From Sphingopyxis sp. GW247-27LB (lineage in GTDB: Bacteria > Pseudomonadota > Alphaproteobacteria > Sphingomonadales > Sphingomonadaceae): 64,000 nucleotides of DNA. Below, one piece after another: positions 17,430 to 26,104 of this stretch (its first letter is position 1; each line of letters begins with the position of its first letter). The position numbers and the translations under genes were made by a program. Under the pieces are notes generated by a model, which had not been told where the DNA came from, ran no database searches, and worked only from the letters and a program-made list of their open reading frames with translations. The DNA is taken from assembly GCF_002277025.1 (NCBI RefSeq), contig NZ_NIWD01000008.1, forward strand, positions 298,762 to 362,761. Direction: 5' to 3'.

Positions 17430-18425
17430 ATGCGCCGCCTGCTCCCCGCCGCCCTGATCTTCCTGACCCTCGGTCCGGTGCCGGGCACCGCGATGCGCTT
17501 TCCGGTCAACGACTACAGGCAGGAGGTCACCGCGCGCCCGGTCGCCTTCGCGCCGCAGGCGTCGGGGATGCTTCGCTTCGTGCGCGGCTGGCATCTCACC
17601 AGCCCGCACAGCCGCTTCGGCGGGCTCTCGGCGGTCGCGGTGATGGCGCCCGGCCGGTTCCAGTTCGTCGGCGACAACGGCTATGCGACGCGGCTGACGC
17701 TGCGTCCCGGCGGCGGGGTCGCGGCCTTCCACATCGGCGCCCTGTCGACCCCCGACGGGCGACTGCGCAAGAAGTCGATGATCGATGCAGAGGCGATGGC
17801 CTATGACCCCGCGAGCGGGAAAAGCTGGGTGGCGTTCGAGGGCACGAACCAGATCTGGCGCTTCGATCCGGGCCTGACGCGGATCGAGGCGCGAAGCGCT
17901 CCGGCGGCGATGCGGCGCTGGTCGGCTTACTCGGGCCCCGAATCGATGGTCCGCCTCGCCGATGGCCGGACGATCCTGTTCTGCGAGGCGCCCGGCGACG
18001 ATCCGCGCGGGTCGGAGGCGCTCGTCTTCGCGGGCGATCCGGCGCTGCCGGGCCCGCCGCCGCTCCGTTTCTTCTACGACTCGGAAGACAAAGGGTCGGT
18101 CAGCGACGCCGCGGCGCTTCCCGATGGCCGCATCCTGCTCGTCCACCGGCGGCTCGGCTTCGATCCCGTGTTCACGACGATCCTCGGCCTTCTCGACCCG
18201 GCGGACATCGGCCGGGAAAAGGTGGTGCGCTCGCGCGCGATCGGGCGCGTGCCAAAGCCGCTCGCCGACAATTTCGAGGGCGCCGCGATCGAAGCCCGCG
18301 ACGGGCGCATCTGGCTGTGGCTGGTGTCGGACGACAATTTCAACAGCTGGCAGCGCAGCCTGCTTCTGCAATTCGAACTCGGCCTGCCGCCGCGCGCGCC
18401 GGGCAGCAAAAAGGCCGCGCGGTAA
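17430..18425 (+). CDS. Esterase-like activity of phytase family protein
   Basis: This is a 331-residue exported beta-propeller-type protein of the phytase-like family. The N terminus (MRRLLPAALIFLTLGPVPGTA) is a signal peptide. The family core is recognisable in GLSAVAVMAPGRFQFVGDNGYATRL, SMIDAEAMAYDPASGKSWVAFEGTNQIWRF, SGPESMVRLADGR and LADNFEGAAIEARDGRIWLWLVSDDNFN. These carry the conserved acidic 'EG/E-A' positions of this family. Substrate and activity are unproven. No convincing ribosome site is visible. Its stop codon lies in the loop of the terminator for the convergent rpmB gene. Confidence 0.8.
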   Translation: MRRLLPAALIFLTLGPVPGTAMRFPVNDYRQEVTARPVAFAPQASGMLRFVRGWHLTSPHSRFGGLSAVAVMAPGRFQFVGDNGYATRLTLRPGGGVAAFHIGALSTPDGRLRKKSMIDAEAMAYDPASGKSWVAFEGTNQIWRFDPGLTRIEARSAPAAMRRWSAYSGPESMVRLADGRTILFCEAPGDDPRGSEALVFAGDPALPGPPPLRFFYDSEDKGSVSDAAALPDGRILLVHRRLGFDPVFTTILGLLDPADIGREKVVRSRAIGRVPKPLADNFEGAAIEARDGRIWLWLVSDDNFNSWQRSLLLQFELGLPPRAPGSKKAAR

Positions 18426-18435
18426 TCCGGCGGCC
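18407..18435 (-). terminator. rpmB terminator embedded in the convergent gene's end
   Basis: On the minus strand GGCCGC+CGG (loop ATTA) CCG+GCGGCC forms a 9-bp stem with one bulged base, followed by TTTTT. The TAA stop of the convergent phytase-like gene sits at 18423-18425, inside the loop. Confidence 0.8.
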
Positions 18436-18462
18436 TGATTGCGTCGGCGATTCGAAGAGCGC

Positions 18463-18756
18463 TCAGGCGGCCTTTTCGGCCAGCTTCTTCGCGACTTCCT
18501 TCTTCACCTTGCGGGCGTTCGCCGAAAGCTGCTCGTCGCCGGCCTTCAGCAGCCAGTTGTCGAGGCCGCCGTTATGCTCGACCGAGCGCAGGCCGTGGGT
18601 CGACACGCGCAGCTTCACGCCGCGGCCGAGCGCGTCCGAAAGCAGCGTCACATTCTGCAGGTTGGGCAGGAAGGTGCGCTTGGTCTTGTTGTTGGCGTGG
18701 CTGACATTGTGGCCAATCTGGCGGCCCTTGCCGGTCAGTTCGCAAATGCGCGACAT
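18463..18756 (-). CDS. rpmB: 50S ribosomal protein L28
   Basis: This is a ribosomal large-subunit protein of 97 residues. The N terminus [36 protein letters not shown] is the conserved L28 sequence of alphaproteobacteria, followed by [25 protein letters not shown] and a lysine-rich tail ending AEKAA. The start is the ATG of MSRIC rather than an ATG six codons upstream, as all family members begin here. It is monocistronic with its own terminator. Confidence 0.97.
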   Translation of the reverse strand: MSRICELTGKGRQIGHNVSHANNKTKRTFLPNLQNVTLLSDALGRGVKLRVSTHGLRSVEHNGGLDNWLLKAGDEQLSANARKVKKEVAKKLAEKAA

Positions 18757-18895
18757 GATGCTCTTCCTCGTCAAAAAATTTCGGGTCGGCGTCCGGGCGC
18801 TTCCCGAAAAACGGGGAAGGGCAGGACCGGATGGGCCGGGAAAGGCGCGCGCTTATCGGCTTGCCGGGGATTCGTCAAGGGATTAGCGGTGGAGA

Positions 18896-19351
18896 ATGTC
18901 CCGTTTTCCCTTGCCCGAACCGATGCGCCGCGCGCTCGATCTCGCGCGGATCGCCGCCGAATGGGGCGAAGTGCCCGTCGGCGCGGTGGTCGTCAAGGAC
19001 GGCGCGATCGTCGCCGAAGGCCACAACCGCCCGCGCGAATCGCACGACCCGACCGCCCACGCCGAGATCGTCGCGATTCGCACCGCGGCGGCGAAGCTCG
19101 GCAACGAACGCCTCGACGGCTGTGACCTCTATGTGACGCTCGAACCCTGCGCGATGTGCGCGGGCGCGATCGCCCACGCCCGCATCGCGCGGCTCTACTA
19201 TGCCGCCGATGACCCGAAGGGCGGCGCGGTCGTCCACGGCCCGCGCATCTTCGCGCAGCCGACGATCCACCATCGGCCCGAAATATACGACGGCATCGGC
19301 GCGAACGAGGCGGCGGTCCTGCTCAGGGACTTTTTCGCGGCGCGGCGCTGA
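18896..19351 (+). CDS. tadA: tRNA-specific adenosine deaminase
   Basis: This zinc enzyme converts adenosine 34 to inosine in tRNA-Arg(ACG), an essential wobble modification. The 151 residues have the full cytidine-deaminase-fold signature: HAE (residues in PTAHAEIVAIR), then PCAMC in LEPCAMCAGAIAHARI, giving His/Cys/Cys zinc ligands and the catalytic glutamate. The C-terminal FFAARR helix is typical of TadA. The ATG has a purine-rich stretch directly before it, but spacing to GGAG is unusually short. It converges on hemN with a 29-bp gap. Confidence 0.94.
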   Translation: MSRFPLPEPMRRALDLARIAAEWGEVPVGAVVVKDGAIVAEGHNRPRESHDPTAHAEIVAIRTAAAKLGNERLDGCDLYVTLEPCAMCAGAIAHARIARLYYAADDPKGGAVVHGPRIFAQPTIHHRPEIYDGIGANEAAVLLRDFFAARR

Positions 19352-19380
19352 AAGGGGCGCCGCGGCCTCCGACCGCGCAG

Positions 19381-20700
19381 TCATGGGGACGGCCCCTGGA
19401 TCGACCGGATGTTTCCCCGGATGCGATCGAATCGCGCGGCGACGTGGCGCGCATAGGGCAGGCCGCAATCGCGGATGACGAGTGCGCCGTCGTCCCATGC
19501 GATGATGCCCCGTCGCTCGAAATCGGACAGGGCGTTCCGAGCCGGCGCGATCTCATCCAAACCCAGATGCGCGCACCCGTTGCATAGCAGGTCGCGAATA
19601 TGCCCCGCGCGTCGCTGTTCCTCCGCATCGACCCGGATGCCTCTCGCTACGGCGAGTCGTCCGGCTTCGACGAGATCGCGATAGGGACCGGACCGTTTTT
19701 CATTCTGGACGATCAGGTCGGGAAACTTGCTGATCGCGCTGGCGCCGAAGCCGAGCAGGACCGGCGTATCGTCCTCGGTAAAGCCCTGAAAATTGCGGTT
19801 CACCCGGCCTTCGCGCGCCGCGACGGCCAGCGCGTCGTCGGCGCGCGCGAAATGGTCGAACCCGACGGGGATATAACCGGCGGCCGTCAGGCGCCGATGG
19901 CCGAGCCGGGCCTGATCGAAGCGCAATCGCGCGTCGGGCAAATTCGCGGCGACGATCCGCCGCTGGCGCGGGATCATATCGGGAAGATGAGCATAGCCGA
20001 ACAGCGCGATCCGGCTCGGCATGAGGCGGACGGTCTCGTCGAGCGTCGCGTCGAGATCGGCGAGCGTCTGCTCCGGCAGCCCGTACATCAGGTCGAAGTT
20101 GATCGCGTCGATGCCGCGCAGGCGCAGCGCGGCGACGACGCGCTCGATGTGCGAGAGCGGCTGGATGCGCCCGATCGCCTGCTGGACGTGCGGCGCGAAG
20201 GTCTGGACCCCCAGGCTGACTCGCGTGACCTGCGCCGCCGCGAGCACCAGCGCCCATTCGGGGGAGAAGCCGCGCGGGTCGAGCTCGATCGAGACGTCGG
20301 GCCGATGCGCGTCGAAGACGGTGAGCAGCAGATCGAGCAGGCGCACCAGTTCGACCGGTGCGATCGCATTCGGGCTGCCGCCGCCAAAGGCGATGCGGCG
20401 CACGCGGCCGCGTCCTCCCAGCCGCTTCGCGACCAGCGCGATCTCCGTCCTGAGCGCCGTCAGATAATCGTCGAGCCGCTGCTTGCGCCCCGCGGCGCCG
20501 GTGTTGCAGCCGCAATACCAGCAGATGCTTTCGCAAAAGGGGATGTGGACATAGAGCGAGATCGGCGTCGCGGGCTCGACGGCGTCGAGCGCCTGCGCAT
20601 AATCGTCGGTGCCGACGTCTTCGGCGAATTCCATCGCCGTCGGATAGCTGGTGTAGCGCGGCACCGGCTTTGCGAGCAGATCGGGGTGATAGGACCACAT
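19381..20700 (-). CDS. hemN: Oxygen-independent coproporphyrinogen III oxidase
   Basis: This radical-SAM enzyme converts coproporphyrinogen III to protoporphyrinogen IX without oxygen, supplying heme for the cbb3 oxidase and NO reductase nearby. The 439 residues begin with the conserved VPRYTSYPTAMEF. The radical-SAM CxxxCxxC motif is CESICWYC in YVHIPFCESICWYCGCN, and GGGSPNAI follows. An FNR-type box ends 35 bp upstream of the ATG. If activation is class II, transcription would begin at the ATG itself (leaderless). It follows the cbb3 assembly operon on the same strand. Confidence 0.95.
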   Translation of the reverse strand: MWSYHPDLLAKPVPRYTSYPTAMEFAEDVGTDDYAQALDAVEPATPISLYVHIPFCESICWYCGCNTGAAGRKQRLDDYLTALRTEIALVAKRLGGRGRVRRIAFGGGSPNAIAPVELVRLLDLLLTVFDAHRPDVSIELDPRGFSPEWALVLAAAQVTRVSLGVQTFAPHVQQAIGRIQPLSHIERVVAALRLRGIDAINFDLMYGLPEQTLADLDATLDETVRLMPSRIALFGYAHLPDMIPRQRRIVAANLPDARLRFDQARLGHRRLTAAGYIPVGFDHFARADDALAVAAREGRVNRNFQGFTEDDTPVLLGFGASAISKFPDLIVQNEKRSGPYRDLVEAGRLAVARGIRVDAEEQRRAGHIRDLLCNGCAHLGLDEIAPARNALSDFERRGIIAWDDGALVIRDCGLPYARHVAARFDRIRGNIRSIQGPSP

Positions 20701-20734
20701 GCCCGCACCCTATGCCCGATCGGGCGCTGCGACA

Positions 20735-20748
20735 TTGACCGGGATCAA
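20735..20748 (-). promoter_or_regulatory. FNR/FixK box upstream of hemN
   Basis: TTGAC-CGGG-ATCAA matches the FNR/FixK consensus TTGAT/C-N4-ATCAA. Its centre is 41.5 bp upstream of the A of the hemN ATG. A TAGGGT hexamer sits at -12 to -7 relative to that A. It is likely bound by FnrL encoded at 28862-29617. Confidence 0.8.
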
Positions 20749-20761
20749 CGGCGGCGGATTT

Positions 20762-20989
20762 TCAACAACAACGCTTCGACCCTACCGATTTGCCGCGACG
20801 CTCGGTGACCGCGTGACACGCCTTGGCGCAGTCGCGCCGCTCCGCGGGGTCGGCAGGGTCGCCCGGCAGCAGCATCCGATGCGCCGCGCCGCCGCATGCC
20901 CGGAGCGTCAGCACGCGCGCCTCGACCGCGACGGGCGGCTGCATCAGCGCTGCCGCGCCCAGCATCAGGACGACATGGCGCGCGGTCAT
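20762..20989 (-). CDS. Small secreted cysteine-containing protein after ccoS
   Basis: This is a 75-residue protein I do not recognise by name. Its ATG overlaps the ccoS stop by 4 bp (ATGA), so it is the last cistron of the cco operon. It has a hydrophobic signal-like start (MTARHVVLMLGAAALMQPPVAVEA), then a short domain with CGGAAHRMLLPG and DCAKACHAV, ending in CC. The CxxxCH arrangement is not a heme c motif (CxxCH). A metal-binding or redox role in oxidase assembly is conceivable but only inferred from position. The overlap and signal peptide make it a credible gene. Confidence 0.6.
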   Translation of the reverse strand: MTARHVVLMLGAAALMQPPVAVEARVLTLRACGGAAHRMLLPGDPADPAERRDCAKACHAVTERRGKSVGSKRCC

Positions 20990-21141
20990 CGCGCGTCCTC
21001 TTCCTCATCCTCGACGAAGATGCGCAGCGCCGCACCGTCGAGATCGTCGAACTGCCCGCCGCGCAGCGACCAGAAGAAGGCGGCGAGCCCGATGAGGCCG
21101 AGCCCGAGCGCGACCGGGATCAGGACGAGCAGGCCGTTCAT
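20986..21141 (-). CDS. ccoS: cbb3-type cytochrome oxidase assembly protein CcoS
   Basis: This 51-residue single-pass membrane protein is needed for cofactor insertion into cbb3 oxidase. Translation gives MNGLLVLIPVALGLGLIG followed by AAFFWSLRSGQFDDLDGAALRI and an acidic tail, the standard CcoS pattern (hydrophobic helix, FFWSxxxGQFDDLxGxAxRIL). It overlaps ccoI upstream and the small cysteine protein downstream by 4 bp each. It is below usual ORF length cut-offs and easily missed. Confidence 0.93.
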   Translation of the reverse strand: MNGLLVLIPVALGLGLIGLAAFFWSLRGGQFDDLDGAALRIFVEDEEEDAR

Positions 21142-23258
21142 CGCGCCGCGCCCTTCAGCCGCAGCGCGTTGCCGACGACGATCAGCGACGATCCCGACAT
21201 GGCGATGGCGGCGACCAGCGGTGTCACATATCCCATGAAGGCGAGCGGCACCGCGATGATGTTATAGCCGATGGCGAGCGCGAAATTCTGCCGCACGATC
21301 GCTTGCGTCCGCCGCGCGACGCGGATCGCCTGCACCACCGGCATCAGCCGGTCGCCGAGGAAGATGCAGTCGGCGGCATTCTTGCCCGCGTCGCTCGCCG
21401 ATCCCGGCGCGATCGAGGCATGGCCGGCGGCGAGCGCAGGGCCGTCGTTGAGCCCGTCGCCGATCATCAGCACCCTGTGCCCCGCCGCCGTCTGGCGCGC
21501 GATGGCGGCAAGCTTGTCCTGCGGGCTCATGCCGGTCTGGGCGGTCAGGCCGAGCGAGCGCGCCACCGGCGCGACGGCTGCGGCGCGGTCGCCCGACAGG
21601 ATGCTCGGCGCGACGTCCGCCTGGCGCAGCGCGGCGATCGTGTCGGCGGCATCGGGGCGCAGCGCATCGGCGAAGCGGACGGTGAGCGCCGGCGCGCCAT
21701 CGATCGCGAGCTGGGTCGCGAGCGCGCTGTCGGTTGTGGGCTGGGCTGGGCGGCCCAGCGTCACCCTGCGGCCTTCCCATTCGGCCTCGACGCCGAAGCC
21801 GGGGGTTTCGCGGATTGCTTCCACCGCGAGCGGCGTCACCCCCGCCGCGGTCAGGTCGCGGGTCAGCGCCTCGCTGAGCGGATGGCGACTGGCGCGCGCG
21901 AGCGCGAGCAGCAGCGCGCGGACGGTCGCGTCCGCCTCGTCCAGATTGGTCGCGACCGGGCGGCCCAGCGTTAGCGTTCCCGTCTTGTCGATCATCGCGC
22001 GGTCGACGTCTGCCAGCCGTTCGAGCGCCGACCCGTCCTTCACCAGCACCCCGACCCGCATCAGCGTCCCCGCCGCGACGATCTGCGCCGCCGGCACCGC
22101 GAGGCCGAGCGCGCACGGACAGGTGATGATCAGCACCGCGACCGCGATCAGCAGGCTATGGTGCCAGCCCGCCCCCGCGACCATCCATCCGGCAAAGGCG
22201 AGCAGCGCCAGCGTGTGCACCGCGGGCGCATAATAGCGCGCCGCACGGTCGGCGATGCGGACATAGCGCGACTTGCCCTGCGCCGCCTCGCCCATCAGCC
22301 GCGCGATGTCGGCGATCGCGGTGTCGGCGCCCGCCGCGGTTACCCGGACGCGGATCGGCGCCTCGATATTCAGCGTCCCGGCGTGGACCGGATCGCCGAG
22401 ACGCGCCTCTCGCGGCGCGCTCTCGCCAGTCAGCAGCGACAGGTCGATCCGGCTGGCGCCGCCCGCGACGACGCCGTCCGCCGCGAGCCGCTCGCCCGCC
22501 GCGACCAGCATGACCATGCCCGGTTCAAGCGCGGTGGCGTCGACCCAGCGGCTCGTCTCGTCGGCGCCGACGACCATCGCCCCGGTGCCCATGTTGCGCA
22601 GTAGCGCGGTCACCCCGCCGCGCGCGCGGTCGCGCATCACGCTGTCGAGCCAGCGGCCGCAGAGCAGGAAGAAGAGCAGCATCACGACGCCGTCGAAATA
22701 GGCGTGGGGACCGTGCGTCGCGGTTTCGTAAAGGCTGAGCGCGGTCGCGATCAGCACCCCGATGCTGATCGGCACGTCCATATTGGTCCGGCCGTGCCGC
22801 ACCGCGCGCCATGCCGAGCGGAAGAAGCTGCGCCCGGCATAGGCGACGGTCGGCAGAGCGATCGCCGCCGACAGCCAGTGGAAGAGGTCGCGCGTCGCGC
22901 CGCTCGCGCCCGACCACACCGACACCGACAGCAGCATGATGTTCATCATCGCGAAGCCCGCGACCGCGACCGCGCGCAGCAGCGCCCGGCTGTCGGACGC
23001 ACCGCCGTCGACCTCCGCCGGGCCATCGCCGATCGGATGCGCCTCGAATCCCAGCAGCGAGAAAGCGCCGATCAGTTCGGGCGTTTCCGCATCGAGGGTG
23101 CACGAGATATGCACGCGCTTTTCGGTGAAGTTGACCCGCGCCGCCGCGATCCGCCGGTCGCGCACCAGCCCCTGCTCCAGCTTGGCGATGCAGCCCGCGC
23201 AGCGGATGTCGGGTACCGCGAAATCGCGCTCGACGAGCAGGGCGGCGGCTTCGGTCAT
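21138..23258 (-). CDS. ccoI: Copper-translocating P1B-type ATPase for cbb3 assembly
   Basis: This 706-residue inner-membrane ATPase handles copper for the cbb3 oxidase binuclear centre. An N-terminal heavy-metal domain has RCAGC (residues about 19-23). The membrane CPC ligand motif is in LIITCPCALGLAVP. The phosphorylation site is DKTGTLT, the HP motif is ASRHPLSEAL, and the hinge is GDGLNDGPAL. This FixI/CopA2-like architecture fits its place between ccoH and ccoS. Both gene boundaries overlap by 4 bp. Confidence 0.95.
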   Translation of the reverse strand: MTEAAALLVERDFAVPDIRCAGCIAKLEQGLVRDRRIAAARVNFTEKRVHISCTLDAETPELIGAFSLLGFEAHPIGDGPAEVDGGASDSRALLRAVAVAGFAMMNIMLLSVSVWSGASGATRDLFHWLSAAIALPTVAYAGRSFFRSAWRAVRHGRTNMDVPISIGVLIATALSLYETATHGPHAYFDGVVMLLFFLLCGRWLDSVMRDRARGGVTALLRNMGTGAMVVGADETSRWVDATALEPGMVMLVAAGERLAADGVVAGGASRIDLSLLTGESAPREARLGDPVHAGTLNIEAPIRVRVTAAGADTAIADIARLMGEAAQGKSRYVRIADRAARYYAPAVHTLALLAFAGWMVAGAGWHHSLLIAVAVLIITCPCALGLAVPAAQIVAAGTLMRVGVLVKDGSALERLADVDRAMIDKTGTLTLGRPVATNLDEADATVRALLLALARASRHPLSEALTRDLTAAGVTPLAVEAIRETPGFGVEAEWEGRRVTLGRPAQPTTDSALATQLAIDGAPALTVRFADALRPDAADTIAALRQADVAPSILSGDRAAAVAPVARSLGLTAQTGMSPQDKLAAIARQTAAGHRVLMIGDGLNDGPALAAGHASIAPGSASDAGKNAADCIFLGDRLMPVVQAIRVARRTQAIVRQNFALAIGYNIIAVPLAFMGYVTPLVAAIAMSGSSLIVVGNALRLKGAAR

Positions 23259-23725
23259 TGCAGATCGACCCGGTAGCGCGCCTCGTCGGCGCCGCGATGC
23301 ACCGACAGGTCGAGCTGCCAGCGCCCGGCGGGCAGCGCATCGAGCGAGCGAAGCGCGCCGTCGGCGGCGGGCGCGAAGCGCATCGCGCGGGCGGGCGTCT
23401 GGCCGAGCGGGTGGCGGAGCGTCGCGACGATGCGCAGGCCCTTCACCGGCGCGCCGTCCTTACGGACGGTCAGCCGGACGTGGCGGCCCTCGTCGACCGT
23501 GACGCTCTCGTCCCAGCCGAGCCGGTCCTGCGCCTCGGCGCGCGCGAGCCATTCGTTGTAATGCTGGCTCGCGACATAGCTGTTGTCGACGACGGTGCCG
23601 CCGAAGGTCGACAGCGCAAAGCTCGCCATCACCATGTTGACGCCGATGACGACGCCGAAAAAGGCGACGAGGATCATCGCCGCATGGCGTCCGGTGAAGG
23701 GCCCCGGCTCGCGCTTTTCGGTCAT
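23255..23725 (-). CDS. ccoH: FixH/CcoH family cbb3 oxidase assembly protein
   Basis: This 156-residue protein has one N-terminal membrane anchor (FTGRHAAMILVAFFGVVIGVNMVMASFALSTFGGTVVDNSYVASQHYNEWLA) and an extracytoplasmic beta-rich domain, exactly as FixH. It stabilises assembly intermediates of cbb3 oxidase together with CcoI. The start MTEKREPG overlaps the ccoG stop by 4 bp, and its own stop overlaps the ccoI start. The periplasmic part (VRLTVRKDGAPVKGLRIVATLRHPLGQ) matches the FixH fold pattern. Confidence 0.92.
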   Translation of the reverse strand: MTEKREPGPFTGRHAAMILVAFFGVVIGVNMVMASFALSTFGGTVVDNSYVASQHYNEWLARAEAQDRLGWDESVTVDEGRHVRLTVRKDGAPVKGLRIVATLRHPLGQTPARAMRFAPAADGALRSLDALPAGRWQLDLSVHRGADEARYRVDLQ

Positions 23726-25179
23726 GGCTCGGTTCCCGGCCGGTCGAACTGGATGATCTCGCGGTCGCCGCGCGGATCGTCGTCGAGCGCGCGCACCGCG
23801 ATGGCGAAATCCTGCCGCGCCGGCCCGTCGCCGGGGGCGACGACGAACAGCCGCGCGCTCGTCACGCTGTCGGGCGCCAGCGGCATGTGCAGGCTCTGCC
23901 GCGCCGTTTCGCGCGATCCGCCGTCGATCCACAATCGCGCCTCGGGCAGGCCTCTGACGCTGATTTCGACCCGGCGCGGGCGAAGCTCCATATTGCGCAG
24001 CTTCAGCGTGTAATTGTTGCGGATCGCGCCGTCGGAAAGCTGGACGTAGAGCGGGCTGCGCTCGTGCTGGACGGCAAGGTCGAGCCGGGTGCGCTGGCCG
24101 AGGGTGAAGAGCATCGCCAGCCCGATCGCGCCCCACAGGCCGAAATAGACGAGAGTGCGCGGGCGGAACAGCGTCTTGCGGATCGGCGGCGCGACCCCGC
24201 CCGCCTTTTCGGTCGCGGCATCGTCGAGCGTGCAATAGTCGATCAATCCGCGCGGCCGGCCGACCTGCGCCATCACGCTGTCGCAGGCGTCGATGCACAG
24301 CGCGCAGGTGATGCAGCCGATCTGCGGTCCCTCGCGGATGTCGATGCCGGTCGGGCAGACCGCGACGCACTGGTTGCAATCGACGCAGTCGCCAAAGGCG
24401 CCGGGGTTCTTCTCGGCCTTCTTGACGCTGCCGCGCGGCTCGCCGCGCCAGTCCTTGTAGGTCACGAGCAGCGACTTCTCGTCCATCATCGCGGTCTGGA
24501 TGCGCGGCCAGGGGCACATATAGATGCACACCTGCTCGCGCAGGAAGCCGCCGAGGACGAAGGTCGTCGCGGTGAGCACCGCGACGGTGACATAGGCGAC
24601 CGGCTCCGCCTGCCCGGTCCAGAAATCGTGCGTCAGCGTCGGCGCGTCGGCGAAATACATGATCCACGCGCCGCCGGTCCAGAAGGCGACGGTCAGGTAG
24701 ATCGCATATTTGACCGTCCGCTTGGCGATCTTTTCGGCCGTCCACGGCCCGTTCGCGAGGCGGATCTGCGCGTTGCGGTCGCCGTCGATCAGCCGGTCGA
24801 CATGCTGGAACAGGTCGGTCCACACCGTTTGCGGACAGGCATAGCCGCACCAGGCGCGCCCGACCGCGCTGGTGACGAGGAACAACCCGATCCCCGCCAT
24901 GATGAGCAGGCCCGCGACATAATAGAATTCATGCGGCCAGATCTCGATCTGGAACATGTAGAAGCGCCGGTTCGCGAGGTCGACGAGCACCGCCTGGTCG
25001 GGCGCGTGCGGCCCGCGATCCCAGCGGATCCACGGCGTTCCGTAATAGATCGCCAGCGTGACCGCCATGATCGCCCATTTGAAGCGCCGGAACGGGCCGT
25101 CCACCTTCTTGGGGTAGACGCCTTTCCGCGCCGCATAGAGCGACCCATGCTCGCCGGTCAGGTCGTCAGGGCTGGCCAT
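23722..25179 (-). CDS. ccoG: cbb3 oxidase accessory protein CcoG (FixG/RdxA), 4Fe-4S ferredoxin
   Basis: This 485-residue membrane iron-sulfur protein is associated with copper reduction for cbb3 maturation. It has several transmembrane segments in the first 230 residues with CGYACPQTVW, CMCPWPRIQ, two ferredoxin clusters (CVDCNQCVAVCP and CITCALCIDACD), another helix (LVYFGLWGAIGLAMLF) and a C-terminal Ig-like periplasmic domain. The start MASPDDLTGEHGSLY has GGGGAG 6 nt upstream and overlaps ccoP by 14 bp. An upstream in-frame arginine-rich extension was rejected. Confidence 0.93.
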   Translation of the reverse strand: MASPDDLTGEHGSLYAARKGVYPKKVDGPFRRFKWAIMAVTLAIYYGTPWIRWDRGPHAPDQAVLVDLANRRFYMFQIEIWPHEFYYVAGLLIMAGIGLFLVTSAVGRAWCGYACPQTVWTDLFQHVDRLIDGDRNAQIRLANGPWTAEKIAKRTVKYAIYLTVAFWTGGAWIMYFADAPTLTHDFWTGQAEPVAYVTVAVLTATTFVLGGFLREQVCIYMCPWPRIQTAMMDEKSLLVTYKDWRGEPRGSVKKAEKNPGAFGDCVDCNQCVAVCPTGIDIREGPQIGCITCALCIDACDSVMAQVGRPRGLIDYCTLDDAATEKAGGVAPPIRKTLFRPRTLVYFGLWGAIGLAMLFTLGQRTRLDLAVQHERSPLYVQLSDGAIRNNYTLKLRNMELRPRRVEISVRGLPEARLWIDGGSRETARQSLHMPLAPDSVTSARLFVVAPGDGPARQDFAIAVRALDDDPRGDREIIQFDRPGTEP

Positions 25180-26104
25180 CGGCTCCCCGTCCTTCGGGCG
25201 CGGCGGCCGCAAGGGCCGGCGCCGGCGCCTTTTCGCCGCCGCCGAGCGAATAGACATAGGCGGCGAGCATCTTGATCGTCACCGGGTCGAGCCGGCTGTT
25301 CCAGCGCGGCATCACGCCGTTGCGCGGCTGGGTCACCGTCGCGGCGATGCTGGCACGGTCGCCGCCATAGAGCCAGATGGCGTCGGTCAGCTTCGGCGCG
25401 CCGACCTCGCGCCCGCCCTCGCCGGCGGGACCATGACAGACGGCGCAGTTCGCCTCGAACAGCGCGGCACCGCGCGCCGACGACGCGCTCGGCTTTTCCT
25501 GACGGCTGATGACACGGACATGGCTGACGACGTCGGCGATCTGCCCCGCGTCGAGGATGCCGTCGCGCCCGAAGGCGGGCATCAGGCTGGTGCGCGTCGC
25601 CTTGTGATCGGGATTTCGGATACCGTGCGTGATCGTATAGTCGATCGTCGCCAGGTCGCCACCCCACAGCCAGTCGTCGTCGGTCAGGCTGGGATAGAGT
25701 GTCTTCACCCCCGCGCCGCCCGCGCCGTGGCACTGAACGCAATGAACGCGGAAGGCCGCGGCTCCGCCCTGCACCGCCGCCTGCATCAGTTCGGGCTTCG
25801 CGGGCAGGTCGGCGATCGCGGTCGCGGCGATCGCGTTCATCACCGGCGCCCGCCGCGCCGCGTCGGCCTGCATCTCCGCCTCGAGCTGGCCGCGGCTGCT
25901 CCAGCCGAGCACACCCTCGGTCGCGCCATGGATCATCGGCCAGGCGGGATAGAGGATGACATAGACGATGCCCCAGACGATCGTCGCATAGAGCGACCAC
26001 AGCCACCAGCGCGGCATCGGCGTGTCGAGTTCCTCGATGCCGTCCCATTCGTGACCGGACGTGACCGTCCCCGTCACTTCGTCGATGCGCTTATGATCGG
26101 CCAT
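25166..26104 (-). CDS. ccoP: cbb3-type cytochrome c oxidase subunit III (di-heme)
   Basis: This 312-residue membrane-anchored subunit accepts electrons from the bc1 complex/cytochrome c. The N-terminal helix WWLWSLYATIVWGIVYVILYPAWP follows the typical DGIEELDTPMPRWW segment. Two c-type heme sites, CVQCH (residues about 131-135) and CAVCH (about 220-224), lie in tandem cytochrome domains. It overlaps ccoQ by 14 bp and ccoG by 14 bp. Confidence 0.95.
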   Translation of the reverse strand: MADHKRIDEVTGTVTSGHEWDGIEELDTPMPRWWLWSLYATIVWGIVYVILYPAWPMIHGATEGVLGWSSRGQLEAEMQADAARRAPVMNAIAATAIADLPAKPELMQAAVQGGAAAFRVHCVQCHGAGGAGVKTLYPSLTDDDWLWGGDLATIDYTITHGIRNPDHKATRTSLMPAFGRDGILDAGQIADVVSHVRVISRQEKPSASSARGAALFEANCAVCHGPAGEGGREVGAPKLTDAIWLYGGDRASIAATVTQPRNGVMPRWNSRLDPVTIKMLAAYVYSLGGGEKAPAPALAAAAPEGRGADGQP

